Assembly (NCBI GenBank): GCA_014529385.2 | Contig: CM043953.1 | Coordinates: 62,251,872 to 62,309,871, forward strand | Reading direction: 5' to 3' | DNA: 58,000 nucleotides | From: Adiantum capillus-veneris | Lineage: Eukaryota > Streptophyta > Polypodiopsida > Polypodiales > Pteridaceae | Part shown: positions 26,588 to 37,700 of the stretch, in pieces | Layout: each line of letters starts with the position of its first letter | Position numbering within the stretch: position 1 is the first letter of the stretch | The notes under the pieces: model-generated | The model's database searches: none | Seen by the model: the letters and a program-made list of their open reading frames with translations, nothing else | What the model was told of the DNA's origin: nothing | Translations under genes and position numbers: made by a program

Positions 26588-26960
26588 GGAAGGACTCTTC
26601 GCAGGCCCACTCTGATACGTGCGTCATGCGATACTTGAACTTCATAAAGGTCTACAACGCTTGCTTCTTTGAGTCCCGCCGAAAGCGACAAAGTCATCTG
26701 TGGCTCTTTCAATGCTTCAACTTCGTCTAGAGTCATGCGTCTACCTTCTTCAAGAATCTCCGAGGATGAAAATTCCTAAGGACTCTTCGCCGGCCCACTC
26801 TGATACGTGCGTCATGCGATACTTGAACTTCATAAAGGTCTACAACGCTTGCTTCTTTGAGTCCCGCCGAAAGCGACAAAGTCATCTGTGGCTCTTTCAA
26901 TGCTTCAACTTCGTCTAGAGTCATGCGTCTACCTTCTTCAAGAATCTCCGAGGATGAAAA
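26588..26960. repeat. Tandem duplication of ~188 bp in LTR element 2
   Basis: Two near-identical units starting 'ggactcttcgcMggcccac' at about 26592 and 26780. On the minus strand each reads LDEVEALKEPQMTLSLSAGL. They lie next to the polypurine tract. Confidence 0.85.
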
Positions 26961-27161
26961 TTCCTAAAACCACTTCCAGCACAAAAACATGAACATACCC
27001 ATTCTATGTAAAGTGACTAGAAAAATTCTAGTCTTTCAAAAAAACGGTGCATGCCTGTGAAAAGGGATCACATAAGGACAATGACTAAAATACAGGAAAG
27101 CATCACGAATGAAACACTCGAACAATGCGTGCTGACTAATCATTTGAACACATCATACTTC

Positions 27162-28442
27162 TTATGGGAGTGCTTTGGAACTCGACTCGAGAGCCAAGAT
27201 TGGTGCTTCGTGATCGATCGAATCTTCCTGTGAGGGTTCTTTAGACCTCGACTCAAGATCCAAGATTGGTTCTTCGTGATTGATCGAATCTGCAATGAGG
27301 TTAGCTTCACTAGACAAGGCATCAACTAAACCGTCATCCTTGTGAATAATCACATCTTTGTCCTGCAAATCATCATGCTCGTGAATAATCACATCTTGAT
27401 CATGCAAATCATCATGCTCGTCATTATCATGCATCTCATCATGCTGATCATTATCATGCGAATCATGTGTGTCTTGCTTTGGAGAAGACGAGACTGAGAG
27501 AGTCTCCTTAACCTGATTCTTTTCAATCTTCGCCTGCACATTAGAAATGAGAGATGAAGAATGAACAACTTGCTTCCCACGAATGACAATGGAAGAGTCA
27601 CTTTTAGCATTAAAAAAGAACGTATTAGCTGCCCAATCAATAAGAGGGTTATGCTCACGAAACCATCGAACGCCTAAAAGCATATCACATCTTGAGAGAG
27701 GAGAGACCAAAAAATTTCTGCGGAAGGACACTTGTTGAACAATGAACAAAACATAAAGGCACTCTTGCGTGATGAGAGAGTCCACACCGGAAGAGAAGCC
27801 TGACACCTCGAAAGGAGATGTCTTGCTAACCTCCAAGCGAGCTCTTTCGACAAGAGAGTCACTAATAAAATCATGCATACTACTTGGGTCAAACAATATG
27901 ACAAAACGCTGACCCTTTACATAACCATAACACTTGATGACAGACTCATCAATGGGAGGATCATGAGAGACTTGGGTCGCACTCGTGTTCCCATTTATTG
28001 CATTGACATAGGAAGTGGGTTCTGTGGGTTCTTTAGTGGCATTAGATTCAAGCTTAGGACGTGTTCTTTTTATGTTACCCTTCATGTGACAATGAAAACA
28101 AGGACCTTCCTTAGAATAAGTGCTTTGCTCTTTCGACGTGATGTATCCTCTTAAAATTCCTTGTTCTACCTTTTCATCTGGACTTAGCTTAGGTTTAGCA
28201 ATTGTGTTAGCCTTACCCTTAGGTTCATTTGGAGAGTTCTTTTCAGAGAGACTATTGGAAGATTGGTTAGAAGAGTTACCGTTCAGAGGGTTCTGAGAAG
28301 TCTGACAGGTACTTGTTGAAGTCTTGTTTTCCTTAGGCTTTTCCTTGTTGTGCTTCATCTCTTGTGCGAGAGCAATCGCTACCGCCTTATTGAGATCGAT
28401 TGGGTCGAGGACTTTGACATCAAACCTGATATAGTCGTCCAA
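27162..28442 (-). pseudogene. gag C terminus and aspartic protease of LTR element 2
   Basis: The 426-codon frame starts with the end of gag (DDYIRFDVKVLDPIDLNKAV), then a degenerate zinc knuckle (CFHCHMKGNIKR, final His and Cys not in place). A retropepsin-like domain follows (VLFDPSSMHDFISDSLVERA ... DMLLGVRWFREHNPLIDW). The catalytic D-S/T-G reads DPS, so the protease should be inactive. After it comes an H/D-rich low-complexity tract with repeated DxxIHxHDDL units near 27350-27460. RT, which normally follows, is missing. Confidence 0.82.
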
Positions 28443-28933
28443 TCCAAAAATGAAGCGTCCTTGCGCTCATCATCCGATTTGCATAATTGGATGCTGAGCT
28501 ACAAAACACGATTAGAGAAAAACATAACTGGCATACCATTCTTCTTGAGACTGTGCTAATCGTTTTTCAACCGTGCTAGGTACTGTGGGGACATAAACCG
28601 CGCCTTGAGCTTGTCTTGGAAGTCGGCCCAATTGAAGGAAAGGGGCGTGCCTTCCTCGGCTTCCTCTAGGTTCGCGGTCAACTGTGCCACTTGCCATGCG
28701 TGGTACCAATTAATGGCATCAATGGCAAGGTACATAGCTGCAGTCAAAACCTTGCTATTTCCTGTCTTCTTAGTTGTCGCAAAATAAGCATTAAATTGAT
28801 GCAACCAAGAATGAATAATCGTAGCATCCATCTTACCATCATACTTACTGAACGTAACCTTCTCTGTCTCAATGAGTGAAAAGAGAAACAAGGGGAGGCT
28901 GGACAAGCCCTTCTTTCTTGGGTTTCCTATCAC
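28443..28933 (-). pseudogene. gag of LTR element 2 (capsid part)
   Basis: Reads KYDGKMDATIIHSWLHQFNA, then AIDAINWYHAW and FNWADFQDKLKARF, the retrotrans_gag pattern of Ty3/gypsy capsid proteins. The frame ends at 28556. Homology continues in another frame until MDDYIRFDVKVLDPIDL at 28442, so at least one frameshift splits gag. Confidence 0.8.
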
Positions 28934-29059
28934 TCTTCAAAACCACCATTAGGAATCGACACGCCCAAGAGGACTTGGGTAACGTGCGACCGCAACAAGC
29001 AAAAAAAAATTGCATGGTTCTTGTGGTTCTTTCCTTGAGTGATACAGAACATTGCCAAA

Positions 29060-29071
29060 GCTCTGATACCA
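29060..29071 (-). promoter_or_regulatory. Primer binding site of LTR element 2
   Basis: On the minus strand the sequence is TGGTATCAGAGC, matching initiator tRNA-Met, one base after the 5' LTR. Confidence 0.92.
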
Positions 29072-29072
29072 A

Positions 29073-30259
29073 TGTAAGGTGCAGCGGAAGTGAATGTTGA
29101 ACTTTGCTCAAGATGAGTGCTCCGAACTGTGCTCAAGGGTTCCTTTCACTATGGAAGGGAGAGCCTTTCGTTCCTTTAGTGAGAGAGTGCAATGGATACA
29201 AACAAAGTGGAGAACACTGTGAATGAAGGTGCTGATACTGAGAGATATAGAGAGAAGAATACGACGCCAGAAAAGTTGTCAAACCCTCCTACGAAGGCCC
29301 CACTCTCTAAGGCGAGAGCGGTCTACTATTGATTGCACAAATCTCTACAATGCTTGTGCTTGCCGACGATGTCGACGACGAGACGGGTTGAAATCTGAAA
29401 ATGCTAAGGGCTAAAATCTGCAAATCTTTATCTGCTAAATTTTGACTCTATGTCGGTGACGACGACAATGCAGCGACAACGCACTGAAAACGCAGATGCT
29501 GAAATCTGCGTTTTCCGGCTGAATCTGTAAACTACGTTGGATCTGACCGTGCGACGAGGATCTGTTGCGGGAAGGTGAGATCTGCAAGGTTTAGGGATTC
29601 TACTGCGGTATCTGACTGCTGAAAACTGAAAACGCTGAAGCTTCTTGTGGTCTTGTCGGGATGGAATTGCAAAACGCTAATCTGCCATGTTGATGCAAAA
29701 ACACTAGGGACTGAATTTGTCCGAATGCTAAAACGCTAGGGGAATCTGTTGTCTTGTTGTCGCCGGGCTGATCTGTTGTGCAAAACGCTAGGCTGATTTG
29801 TGGATGAAAACGCTAAGCCTTCAAATGCAAAAACGCTAGATCTGCTGATGTGGGGGGAGTCTTGTTGAGAAGGTGCATGTTGAACCTTGGTTCTTGCTGC
29901 CTCTTCTGCCAAAAAGCGCTAGCGCTAGGTTTCTTATATACATGCTTGGCTAATTTGCCTTACCCAGTTCCCAACAAAAGTCACTTAGAAATAATAAGTT
30001 AAAAATGTCAAAAATAGGGAAAATAGGTCTATGCACTGTAAAAATGCTCCTGATGGGTTCTGACTGAAATCTGATGGTCATGATGTGTGCAAGCAGAGGA
30101 TATGCATCTACTCTAATTGTCCGAACATGCACGGTCTACGAACGTTCACACTCACAAAAGTGCCAGAACACTTCCTAAGCTAGGCTAACTGAACTGAATT
30201 GAACCCTTGCCATGAAGTAGCTTGTCCACGTACGCACAGGGTTAGATGTGCACGTGACA
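29073..30259 (-). repeat. 5' LTR of element 2
   Basis: About 1.19 kb. Read on the minus strand it starts TGTCACGTGC and ends ACCTTACA just before the primer site. A TATATAAG box lies near 29933-29945 on the minus strand. Confidence 0.92.
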
Positions 30260-30261
30260 CA

Positions 30262-30660
30262 AGCCTCCAGACAGCTCTCAAAGTCAAGCGAGCAGGAGTC
30301 TTGGTACTTGCAAGTGAGAGACTAGTTTGGAGCACATGGACTAGATGTGGATATATTACCACCCTTCCACTATCAACCGGGCTCACCCTTCATCCAACTC
30401 ACACATGACAGGAACACATTACTCAAGCAGGATATATTGCAGCTCTACATCAAAGAGCCTTTGAGGCCTCCAGATAGCTCTCAAAGTCAAGTGAGCAAGA
30501 GTCTTGGTACTTGCACGTGAGAGAGTGGTTTGGAGCACATGGACTAGACATCGATATATTACCACCCTTCTAGTATGAACTGGACTCACCCTTCATCTAG
30601 CTCACACAATGAGAGGAACACAGTACTCGGACATGATCTATTGCAGCTCTACATCAGAGA
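30262..30660. repeat. Tandem duplication of ~200 bp in copy H
   Basis: Two adjacent copies start 'cctccagaYagctctcaaag' at about 30265 and 30468. Both derive from the ORF2 region that in copy M reads EGHGLDMESLPPF (here GAHGLDIDILPPF). The duplication is private to copy H. Confidence 0.8.
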
Positions 30661-31150
30661 GACATGGATCACACCTAGACAGCCTCTTTCCCCAAAGACA
30701 TTGTATTAGAGTGAGCACTGACAATTCTTGGCCATGCTAGAGGAGGAGTTCATCCAGAGACCAAGCTACATGGACACATACATGACAAGTAGTTCACGAG
30801 TGGTGATTGGTAAGTTCTGAATATCATCACACCGGCTAGAAATATAGAAAGAAAGAGCTACTCATAACCCCCGAGTTGAGAGGCTTTGTCAGCTTCGCAC
30901 AAAGAGGGTGACTGAGGATGAGGAGCACTATGTGGAGCATATGAGAGTATCATGAGGCTCTTTTCACAGACAACCTACCCTATGACAAATCATGAAGTCT
31001 AGATCAACCTCAGTTTGGTTGTTTTCTAGTGGAGATACATAGACATAGAGATGCCAATGTCACCTGTAGTGGCACCAAAGGGTGGCAGTCTACAGACAAT
31101 CACAGCTTACAGATTTTTTCTAGAGAGCCACCACCCTATTACCCTAGATC
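30265..31150 (+). pseudogene. ORF2 C terminus of copy H
   Basis: After the duplicated segment, fragments match copy M: HIHDK region, ARNIERK, CGAYESIMRLFSQ and finally RQSQLTDFF with the motif at 31097-31120. Numerous stops. Confidence 0.65.
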
Positions 31151-32330
31151 TCTTGAAAGAACACGTAAAGGCCAACTATCCCAAATTTATAATCTCCTTT
31201 AATGAGCAACCATGCAGAGTAACAAGGGATCCACTATGTACTGTCTCAAGAGGAATCCGAGTTCGTTTCAGAAGTATAAAACAAAGTGAGCCTGAATACG
31301 CAGAAAAACACTCGTATGGTCATGTTACACGTCAATCGTAGCTATTTTCTATCTGTAACTGGATCTAGAATCTTTCTTCTAAGTTTTAAGAATTTAAATT
31401 GACAATTAGTGTAGCACATGACTCACCTTTAAGGGTTGAGGATATGTCATGTTAAACATCATCTGTGGCTAATTTCTATCTGTAACTGGATCTAGAATCT
31501 TTCGTATAAATTTTGAGAGTTTAAATTGACAATTAGGGTTGCATATGATTCGCCTTCAAGGGTTGAGAATATACTTATCTGCACACATAAGCAAGTACGC
31601 CACATACATGGCTGGAAACAGTTGTTGCAAATGAATGTTTTCTTGGATCACTATCCTTGTCAGCCCACCACAAGGACTTATAGGGCATCAACCTTGGGAC
31701 ATTTTAGCTGCTAAGAGAAGAACATCCCAGATGAATTAAGCTTAGTGCATCATAACCAGTGTTCAGGAAAAATGTGTCTCAGCTTAATATCGTGCCGTTT
31801 TCAATTTCCAAAATGCCGGTTGAGCGCAAGGGCAAAAGGAGAAATTCCGCCCCAAAATAGAGAAAAATAGTGTAAAAACCTAAAAACGTAACCTAATTTT
31901 CTAAATTTTCCGCTTGGCAAATTTAAGGAAAGGAATTTTGTATGTTTGGGAAAATGATTTTTCCCGAACACTGATCATAACTCAATGGTAGGGGTTCAAG
32001 TCCCCTTGAAGTCTTGCGTAAAGAATTGGACATGTATGTCCACTTGGTTTACTTGCATTGGGAGGGCCTTCGCACATGAACACTCAAGTGAATCCTACTC
32101 CTACCATCGGGGGTGGTCACGGCAGATGCCTAGAAATGGACCTTGCCCATCGGTACTTGGCCCTTGCTCAGCCTAGATACATGTGTACTACTTGGTGGGT
32201 AACCAGCCAGCTTTTCAGTGTTATAATCGTCATAATTCCAAAAAAACGTTCTGATGCTCAAGTGTGCCAATTTGCAAGGACAGCACACAGGTGACGTTTA
32301 GAGATGACCAACAAACAAATGCACCTTCAC
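31151..32330. other. Non-coding stretch with a ~115-bp tandem duplication
   Basis: Around 31345-31575 a segment containing 'ctgtaactggatctagaatc' and 'tttaaattgacaattag' occurs twice in tandem with many substitutions. No gene recognised in the rest; it probably belongs to an intron of the coiled-coil gene. Confidence 0.5.
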
Positions 32331-34013
32331 TTGTTCAGTATTATCAGGCACATTGAGCGTGCTCAACTCTCTTGATTCATCTTTCCCAGATAATTTATGT
32401 GCAGCCACCCAAGCTGCTTTCTCTTCTTCAAATTGAATGTACACATCTGTCAATTGCTGCAAAAGAAAGGGAGCATTAGTCTTTCTGCAGAGCATAACAG
32501 AGAGAGATGTTGCTTCTACTTGAAAACATACAGCTCCAAGCTCCTCGTTCTCTTTTTTAAGACTCTCAAGCAAAGAATTTAGCTCCCCATTGCAGTTGCT
32601 ATCACATCCTTGCCCTTCTTTCTGTATACAATGTGTGGGTACAAGATAGTCATCTGAATATTTCTTATCGTTTACAGAACAGCTGTAATACTTTAAGATT
32701 CAAAAGGGATTAGCACGAACTTTCCAATGCTCCAGTTCTTCCAAAGCAGAAGTGAGTTGCTGTTTGTATCTCTCTGCCTCATCCTTCGCCTCAATCAGCT
32801 CTTTAGTTAACTGTTTCAGATCTCAAAGTACTCACTCAGTATTACTTCATACATTCAACAGAAACGACACACCTGCATCATTGACAAAACCCTTGCCTCC
32901 TCCACCTGCTGGATGGTAGAATTGGTTGATTGTGATTCAATCGTGCACTCAATACCCCTTTTGTCTTCCTGCAGATTAAACTTCTCGTCATTACTTTTAA
33001 TCTTCTGGTCTAAAGATATCTATGCTGCAGCCAGCTTATTACACTTCAAAGAGCTTCCAAAAGAACCTACTTTATCCACAGTGTTCTCAATATCCAATTT
33101 GTCAGTCCTCTGACTTTGGCAACTTCTACTGCCCTCAAGGTTGCTCCATTCAAACAAGATTTTCTTATGTTTTGCCATTTCAGAGGCTAGTGGTAAGACT
33201 TCAATGTCATTAGTCCCCTGGTGAGAATTAAAAAATTGCTCTCTCTTAACAGGATGCACCAGAGACATAAATAGTTTGAACTTGATCTCTTGAAGACCAC
33301 TACGAAAGGCTAAGATTTAAATGAAGACAATGAAAGTCCAAAGCAAAACTTACTTGAAATGTGTCGCCCTGCACTGCAGTTTCCAAAAAAATGAGTTCCT
33401 CCTGAAATGTATCCTTCACACAGAAAGTTTGCACAGTCATTGCTGCAATTAGTCACATATCCTTTACCAAAAAAAAAATACCATAAGGACTTATTTTCCC
33501 AACAGTTTGGTTCCAACAGGACAGGAGTTTACAAAATTGGGCCATCACAAGGAACATGTCCTATAAAGACATGTTTTAACATAGATTCCAACAAGGGTGG
33601 GCATTAAGGAAATTGTAACACCCCAAGGAACACCCATCTCCACAAATGCCTAAAGCTTCATAACCATCTAGGACTAGGCTACTCTGCGAAAGAGGAACAT
33701 ATTGCTTCTGAAGAAAACTGCAGATAAATGAAGCACTTACAGAAGGCCTTTCAGAAATATGTTTTCTTTTTCTATCAGCAACATGTATCCTTGCGCTTCG
33801 ATCAGGAACTGCACCGCAATCAATGTCAGCATCTTTTCCACTCATTGTACAGATTGGCCGATGTTGAGGTGAAGCTCCATGATTTTCTTCCTGATCTTTG
33901 TCATTACTTGGCTCCTCTTCTTCTAATAGGCTTTCAAATGGGGGTGGCAATGATGATGCCCCGTCTCTGTTTTGCAGCATCCATCTTTCTGCTTTCACAG
34001 TTGCTTGCACATC
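32331..34013 (-). CDS. Coiled-coil gene, upstream exons
   Basis: Six candidate minus-strand exons with GT-AG borders, all phase 0: 33741-34013 (91 codons, VQATVKAERWMLQNRDGA), 33354-33401 (16 codons, EELIFLETAVQG), 32873-33217 (115 codons, LDIENTVDKVGSF), 32721-32810 (30 codons, LTKELIEAKDEAERYKQQ), 32532-32621 (30 codons, LLESLKKENEELGA) and 32331-32456 (42 codons, DVYIQFEEEKAAWVAAHK). The later exons are coiled coil. One in-frame TAG near 33025 in the third exon argues for decay or a mis-set border. It probably belongs with the exons at 14.2-16.4 kb, the TE block lying in the intron. A plant kinesin-12 or another long coiled-coil protein is only a guess. Confidence 0.5.
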
Positions 34014-34129
34014 CTACAACAAATAGTCCAAGAGAAATACTCGATTAATAATGCCCTAACTAAAATTGAGTTGGTACGGTTGAAAGAAGCACTCTTACAA
34101 TCCTTTACTGTTTTACATCCTATTCACAC

Positions 34130-34358
34130 ATTGAAGGAAAGATTTATATCTAAGAAAGAAGAGGCCAAATTGAAGCTGGAACCACTCTTTAATTCTAGTA
34201 TAGTTTTAGAGGAAGCGCATGAATTTAAAAGATGGAGCAGAAGCTTCAAATTTTCATCTCTTGTGCAATAGCCCCTGGGACAAGTTTTTTAACTATGATT
34301 AATTTTGCTTGAGCTGCAAATGTTTTGGTATACTCTAATACAACCCCAATTTATTTAT
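34130..34358. repeat. 240-bp dispersed repeat, copy 1
   Basis: Its reverse complement recurs at 44953-45190. Both copies lie directly after the 3' tail of a TC-LINE (copy M here, copy K there). Confidence 0.75.
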
Positions 34359-34413
34359 TTTTTAGAGAGAGAAAGAAAGAAAGAAAGAAAGAAAGATTTT
34401 TAACGTCTATGTC

Positions 34414-34429
34414 AGGCCGAAATCGGCCT
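34414..34429 (-). promoter_or_regulatory. 3'-terminal RNA hairpin of family 2 (copy M)
   Basis: On the minus strand AGGCCGATTTCGGCCT, a perfect 7-bp stem with a TT loop, between TCTCATAGG and GACGTTA. It is equivalent in place to the family 1 hairpin. It is likely the feature read by the element's own RT, by analogy with LINEs that need a 3' stem-loop. Confidence 0.75.
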
Positions 34430-34728
34430 ATGAGACAAATCAAATGTACATGGTGTGTATGTCATCCGTCTATCGGAAAGACAAATGAAACAAAAACTGA
34501 TACAAAACTGAACTGAGTGTAGGTAGTGGGGTATCTGAGGAGGGATGGAGCTCTATCTCTAGGGGTATATGCATGTCTATATGCTCAAGGTAGTACAATC
34601 ATGAGAATGCATCAAGCTATCTAGCTCCATCCTGTACTAATGGGGGGATGTAAGATGTGGTACATGGGCGGGTCTGGTGCCAAGGCTGCCCGGATGAAAG
34701 CTGTCGGGTCGGCCCTCATCCGGGCCAC

Positions 34729-37700
34729 TCACTCCTCAGTGGCACGGCGCTCCCGGGCTCGGATCTCCTCGATCTGTCGGTGGTGGGAGCTCGCGCCCCT
34801 GTAGCCTGTGACTCGTGGTCGTCGTCTAGCTCGGCTCACCTCCGCCTGTGGGAGTGTCACTCCCCTCTGAGTGTCTGCTGGGGGAGGGGCGGTAATCCTC
34901 TGAAAGAAGTCTGTGAGCTGCGACTGTCTCCCCTCTGTCTGTGTAGCTGTGTGTGGTTGTAGTAGTGTGTCCCGATGGCTCTGTATCTCTAGTAAGAACC
35001 GTCCGAGCTGTCTCTGATCTCGAGAGTCCATGATCTCTCGGAGAGTGGGCTGTCCTCTGAATAGGGCCTCATACCTGCCTCTGATCTCAGTGTATGCTCT
35101 GCATCTACATACAAAGTGCTCCTCACTCTCCACCTCCTCTGTGCAGGCTCTGCAGACGCGCTCCTCCCTGGGAACACCAGTATGTCTCCCGATCTCAATC
35201 TCTAACCTGTGTGAAGCCACTCTCAGCTGACCAATCGCCACCCGTGAGCTATGTGGCATATATGTGTCCATGTAGCGTGGTCTCTGTATGAACCCCCCGG
35301 ACAATATGGTGAGAAACTGGTCTCTGTAATCTGACATCCTCGTCCCCAAGCCAGGTGACTCCCAGACTCTCCTAGTGTATAGCTGCCACAGATCCTGTCT
35401 CAGTACCAAGTTCCTCTCACTGCGAGAGAGGTGAACATATGGTGAGTGGGGGTCGTACTGGAATGGTGGTAGGCTCTCCATGTCAAGACCGTGTCCCTCA
35501 AACCATGCTCTGACCTGTGAGTACCATGCTCTCTCGTGCCCACTCTCTAATAGCTGTATAGCTGCCTCAAATGCTCTACGAGTAAGTCTGTCAGGAGGTA
35601 GCTCTCTCATCCTCTGGATGAAGCAGACTGTCTGGAACAGTGCCTCTACCACCATGGGTGGTGTGGCGAGCTCGGCTCTAATAATATCATGTGGCATTGT
35701 CTTCTTGCTGCGGAGCAAGCGTGAGATCATACATACCTGTGGCCTCTCAAGCATGTCCACTGGTCAGCTGTCAATCCTGGTGCCCATACTGCCGCCGAGT
35801 ACATCAAGGCCGGGGTGACTAAGGTGTCGAAAAGCCACCCCTTCCTGCGGGGTTCTTGAAAGTGTGCCTGGTGGCATCTCCGCTCTAGCATGGCCAGAGC
35901 TGCATATCCTCGGGTGAGCCTGTCAGCAGCAGCCTGCCTCATAGTGAAGGGTCCTGGTAGGCTGGTGAATGTGATGCCAAGGTAAACATAGGAGGTGACT
36001 ACATCAACCTTTCCTCCTGCTGCTGTGAAGGTGGCAGCGCTCCTCATTGCACTGGATGTGTGAAAGATCATAACCTTGGTTTTGCCAAGGTTCACAGTCA
36101 ACCCCCTGTGTGTGCTGAATTCGTCCAAGGCCTCAAGATGGCGTTGCAAGCCCTCGGGTGACTCTGAAATCAACACAATATCATCAGCATATAACATGAT
36201 GTGGACCGGAGTACCTGCCAAGTCGCTCCCCTCTCCCCCTGCTCGCAGTATGTAGTCGGAGATCTCGTCGATGTAGAGCCCAAAGAGTGTCGGGGAGAGT
36301 GGGCATCCTTGCTTAACACCAATGGTGCTAGCAATGGTCTCTGAAAAACCGCCTGGGCAACGAACTCGACCCGTCACCTTCTCGTAGAGAGCATATATGG
36401 CCCAAATCATCTCTGTTGGTACCCCAATGCTGTGAAGGCGCTGGAAGAGTCTCTCGCGTGGGACTGTGTCAAAGGTCTTGCGGAAATCCACAAAGCAGCA
36501 GTAAAGCCTCTTCTTCCGCGCCTTTGCCCCATCAATGAGGCAGCGCAGAACGAAGATGTGATCAGTGGTGGAGAAAGCTCGTCTGAAACCTGCCTGGCCT
36601 GGAGCTCGTAAACCCTCGATCTCTGCGTAGCAGTTGAGCTGTGCCTCAAGTACTGCTCCATATAGCTTGGCCATCGTGTGGCCAATCATGATAGTCCTGT
36701 AGTTCCCTGGATCCAGGGTGTCGCCAGATTTGTGGATAGGCACTATGGTGTGCTGTGTCCACTCCTCTGGGAAGCCCTCCCCTATAGCCCGGTTGAAGAC
36801 ATGTGCAATCAACGGGGCTATAGTGGAGGCCGCATAAATGATGTGCTCACTCTGTAATCCAGTATGATCAGCTGATCGTCTGCGCTGCATGCGGCGTATG
36901 GCCCTCTCTACCATCTGTGCTGTAAAGAAGGAGGAGCACGTGGGGCGTGGCTCGTGTGGCTGTGGGATAGGAGGCTGTCCTGGCACCTCGTAAAGTCGCT
37001 CTGCATAATCATGCCATATCTGTGGATCCTCAATAGCTGTAGTCGGACGTGGCTCGCGCAGGGTGCGCCATGCTGTCGCGCTATCCATGCTCATGAATAG
37101 GCGGTATAGCTCAAGCTCCTGTGCCTCTTCGAATGCTCGCCGCTTTTGGCGTGTCAGCGTCTTCATATGCCGTCTGGCCTCTCTCTCTGTGATCTCTCCT
37201 AAGGCTCGCTGTGCGCGGAGGCGTCGGTATAGCTCTCTGCACTCATCATCATACCAGCGGTTCTGAGGCATAGTCCCGGGGGGGGGAGTGCGTCCTGTGT
37301 GAGTGGTGTGTGGAAAGGAGCTAATAGCTGAAGTGTGGAGAACGGAAGAGATATGTGATGTGAGAACTGAGAGTGGCGTGGATGGGTGGAGGAGGCATAG
37401 GCCATGCTCGACCTCGGCCGAGTAAAGAGAGGCTAGCTCATGTGTGAAATGGATGGTGGTGTGTGGAGTGTGTGCTGTGGAGCTGTGTGGGATGGTATCT
37501 CCGGTGATGGAGAAAGAGAGGTATGTGTGGTCGGCTCCGATGGGTATGGGTGGAATGGTGAAGGATGTGATAAGGTGTGTAGCCTCCCTGGGTCCCAGAA
37601 TATAGTCGACTGTACTCCCCCCTCCCTCTGCAACTCCATGTAGCATACAAGTCAGGCCCCCTGAGGTGGGCCACTGGACCATCCCGTTATAAATAACGAG

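Larger units (their letters stand above)
25357..30259 (-). mobile_element. LTR retrotransposon 2 (Ty3/gypsy-like, non-autonomous), inside copy H
   Basis: On the minus strand the order is 5' LTR 29073-30259, one spacer base, primer site 29060-29071, gag and protease, a polypurine tract (AAAAGGAGGGGA, complement at 26509-26520) and 3' LTR 25357-26508. LTRs run TGTCACGTGC ... ACCTTACA. Flanks are 'caggc' (25352-25356) and 'caagc' (30260-30264), a 5-bp target duplication with one mismatch. RT, RNase H and integrase are absent from the 2.56-kb interior. Confidence 0.92.
17485..31150 (+). mobile_element. TC-LINE copy H (family 2), split by two LTR retrotransposons
   Basis: Three surviving pieces: 17485-19060, 23305-25356 and 30265-31150. 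They read in order ORF1 coiled coil and RRM-like region, endonuclease, RT, and C terminus, and match copy M much better than copies A-F. The gaps are filled by an LTR element at 19061-23304 and another at 25357-30259. No 3' tail remains; homology stops shortly after the LTDFF motif near 31120. Many lesions. Confidence 0.8.

Noticed and set aside
31973-32020. tRNA-like piece (actcaatggtag followed by ggttcaagtcc)
   Set aside because: A-box-like and B-box-like words are nearly adjacent with no anticodon arm between; cannot fold as a tRNA.
33972-34271. Plus-strand 99-codon frame (KKEEAKLKLEPLFN region)
   Set aside because: Lies in the dispersed 240-bp repeat and overlaps an exon on the other strand; copy 2 of the repeat does not keep the frame.
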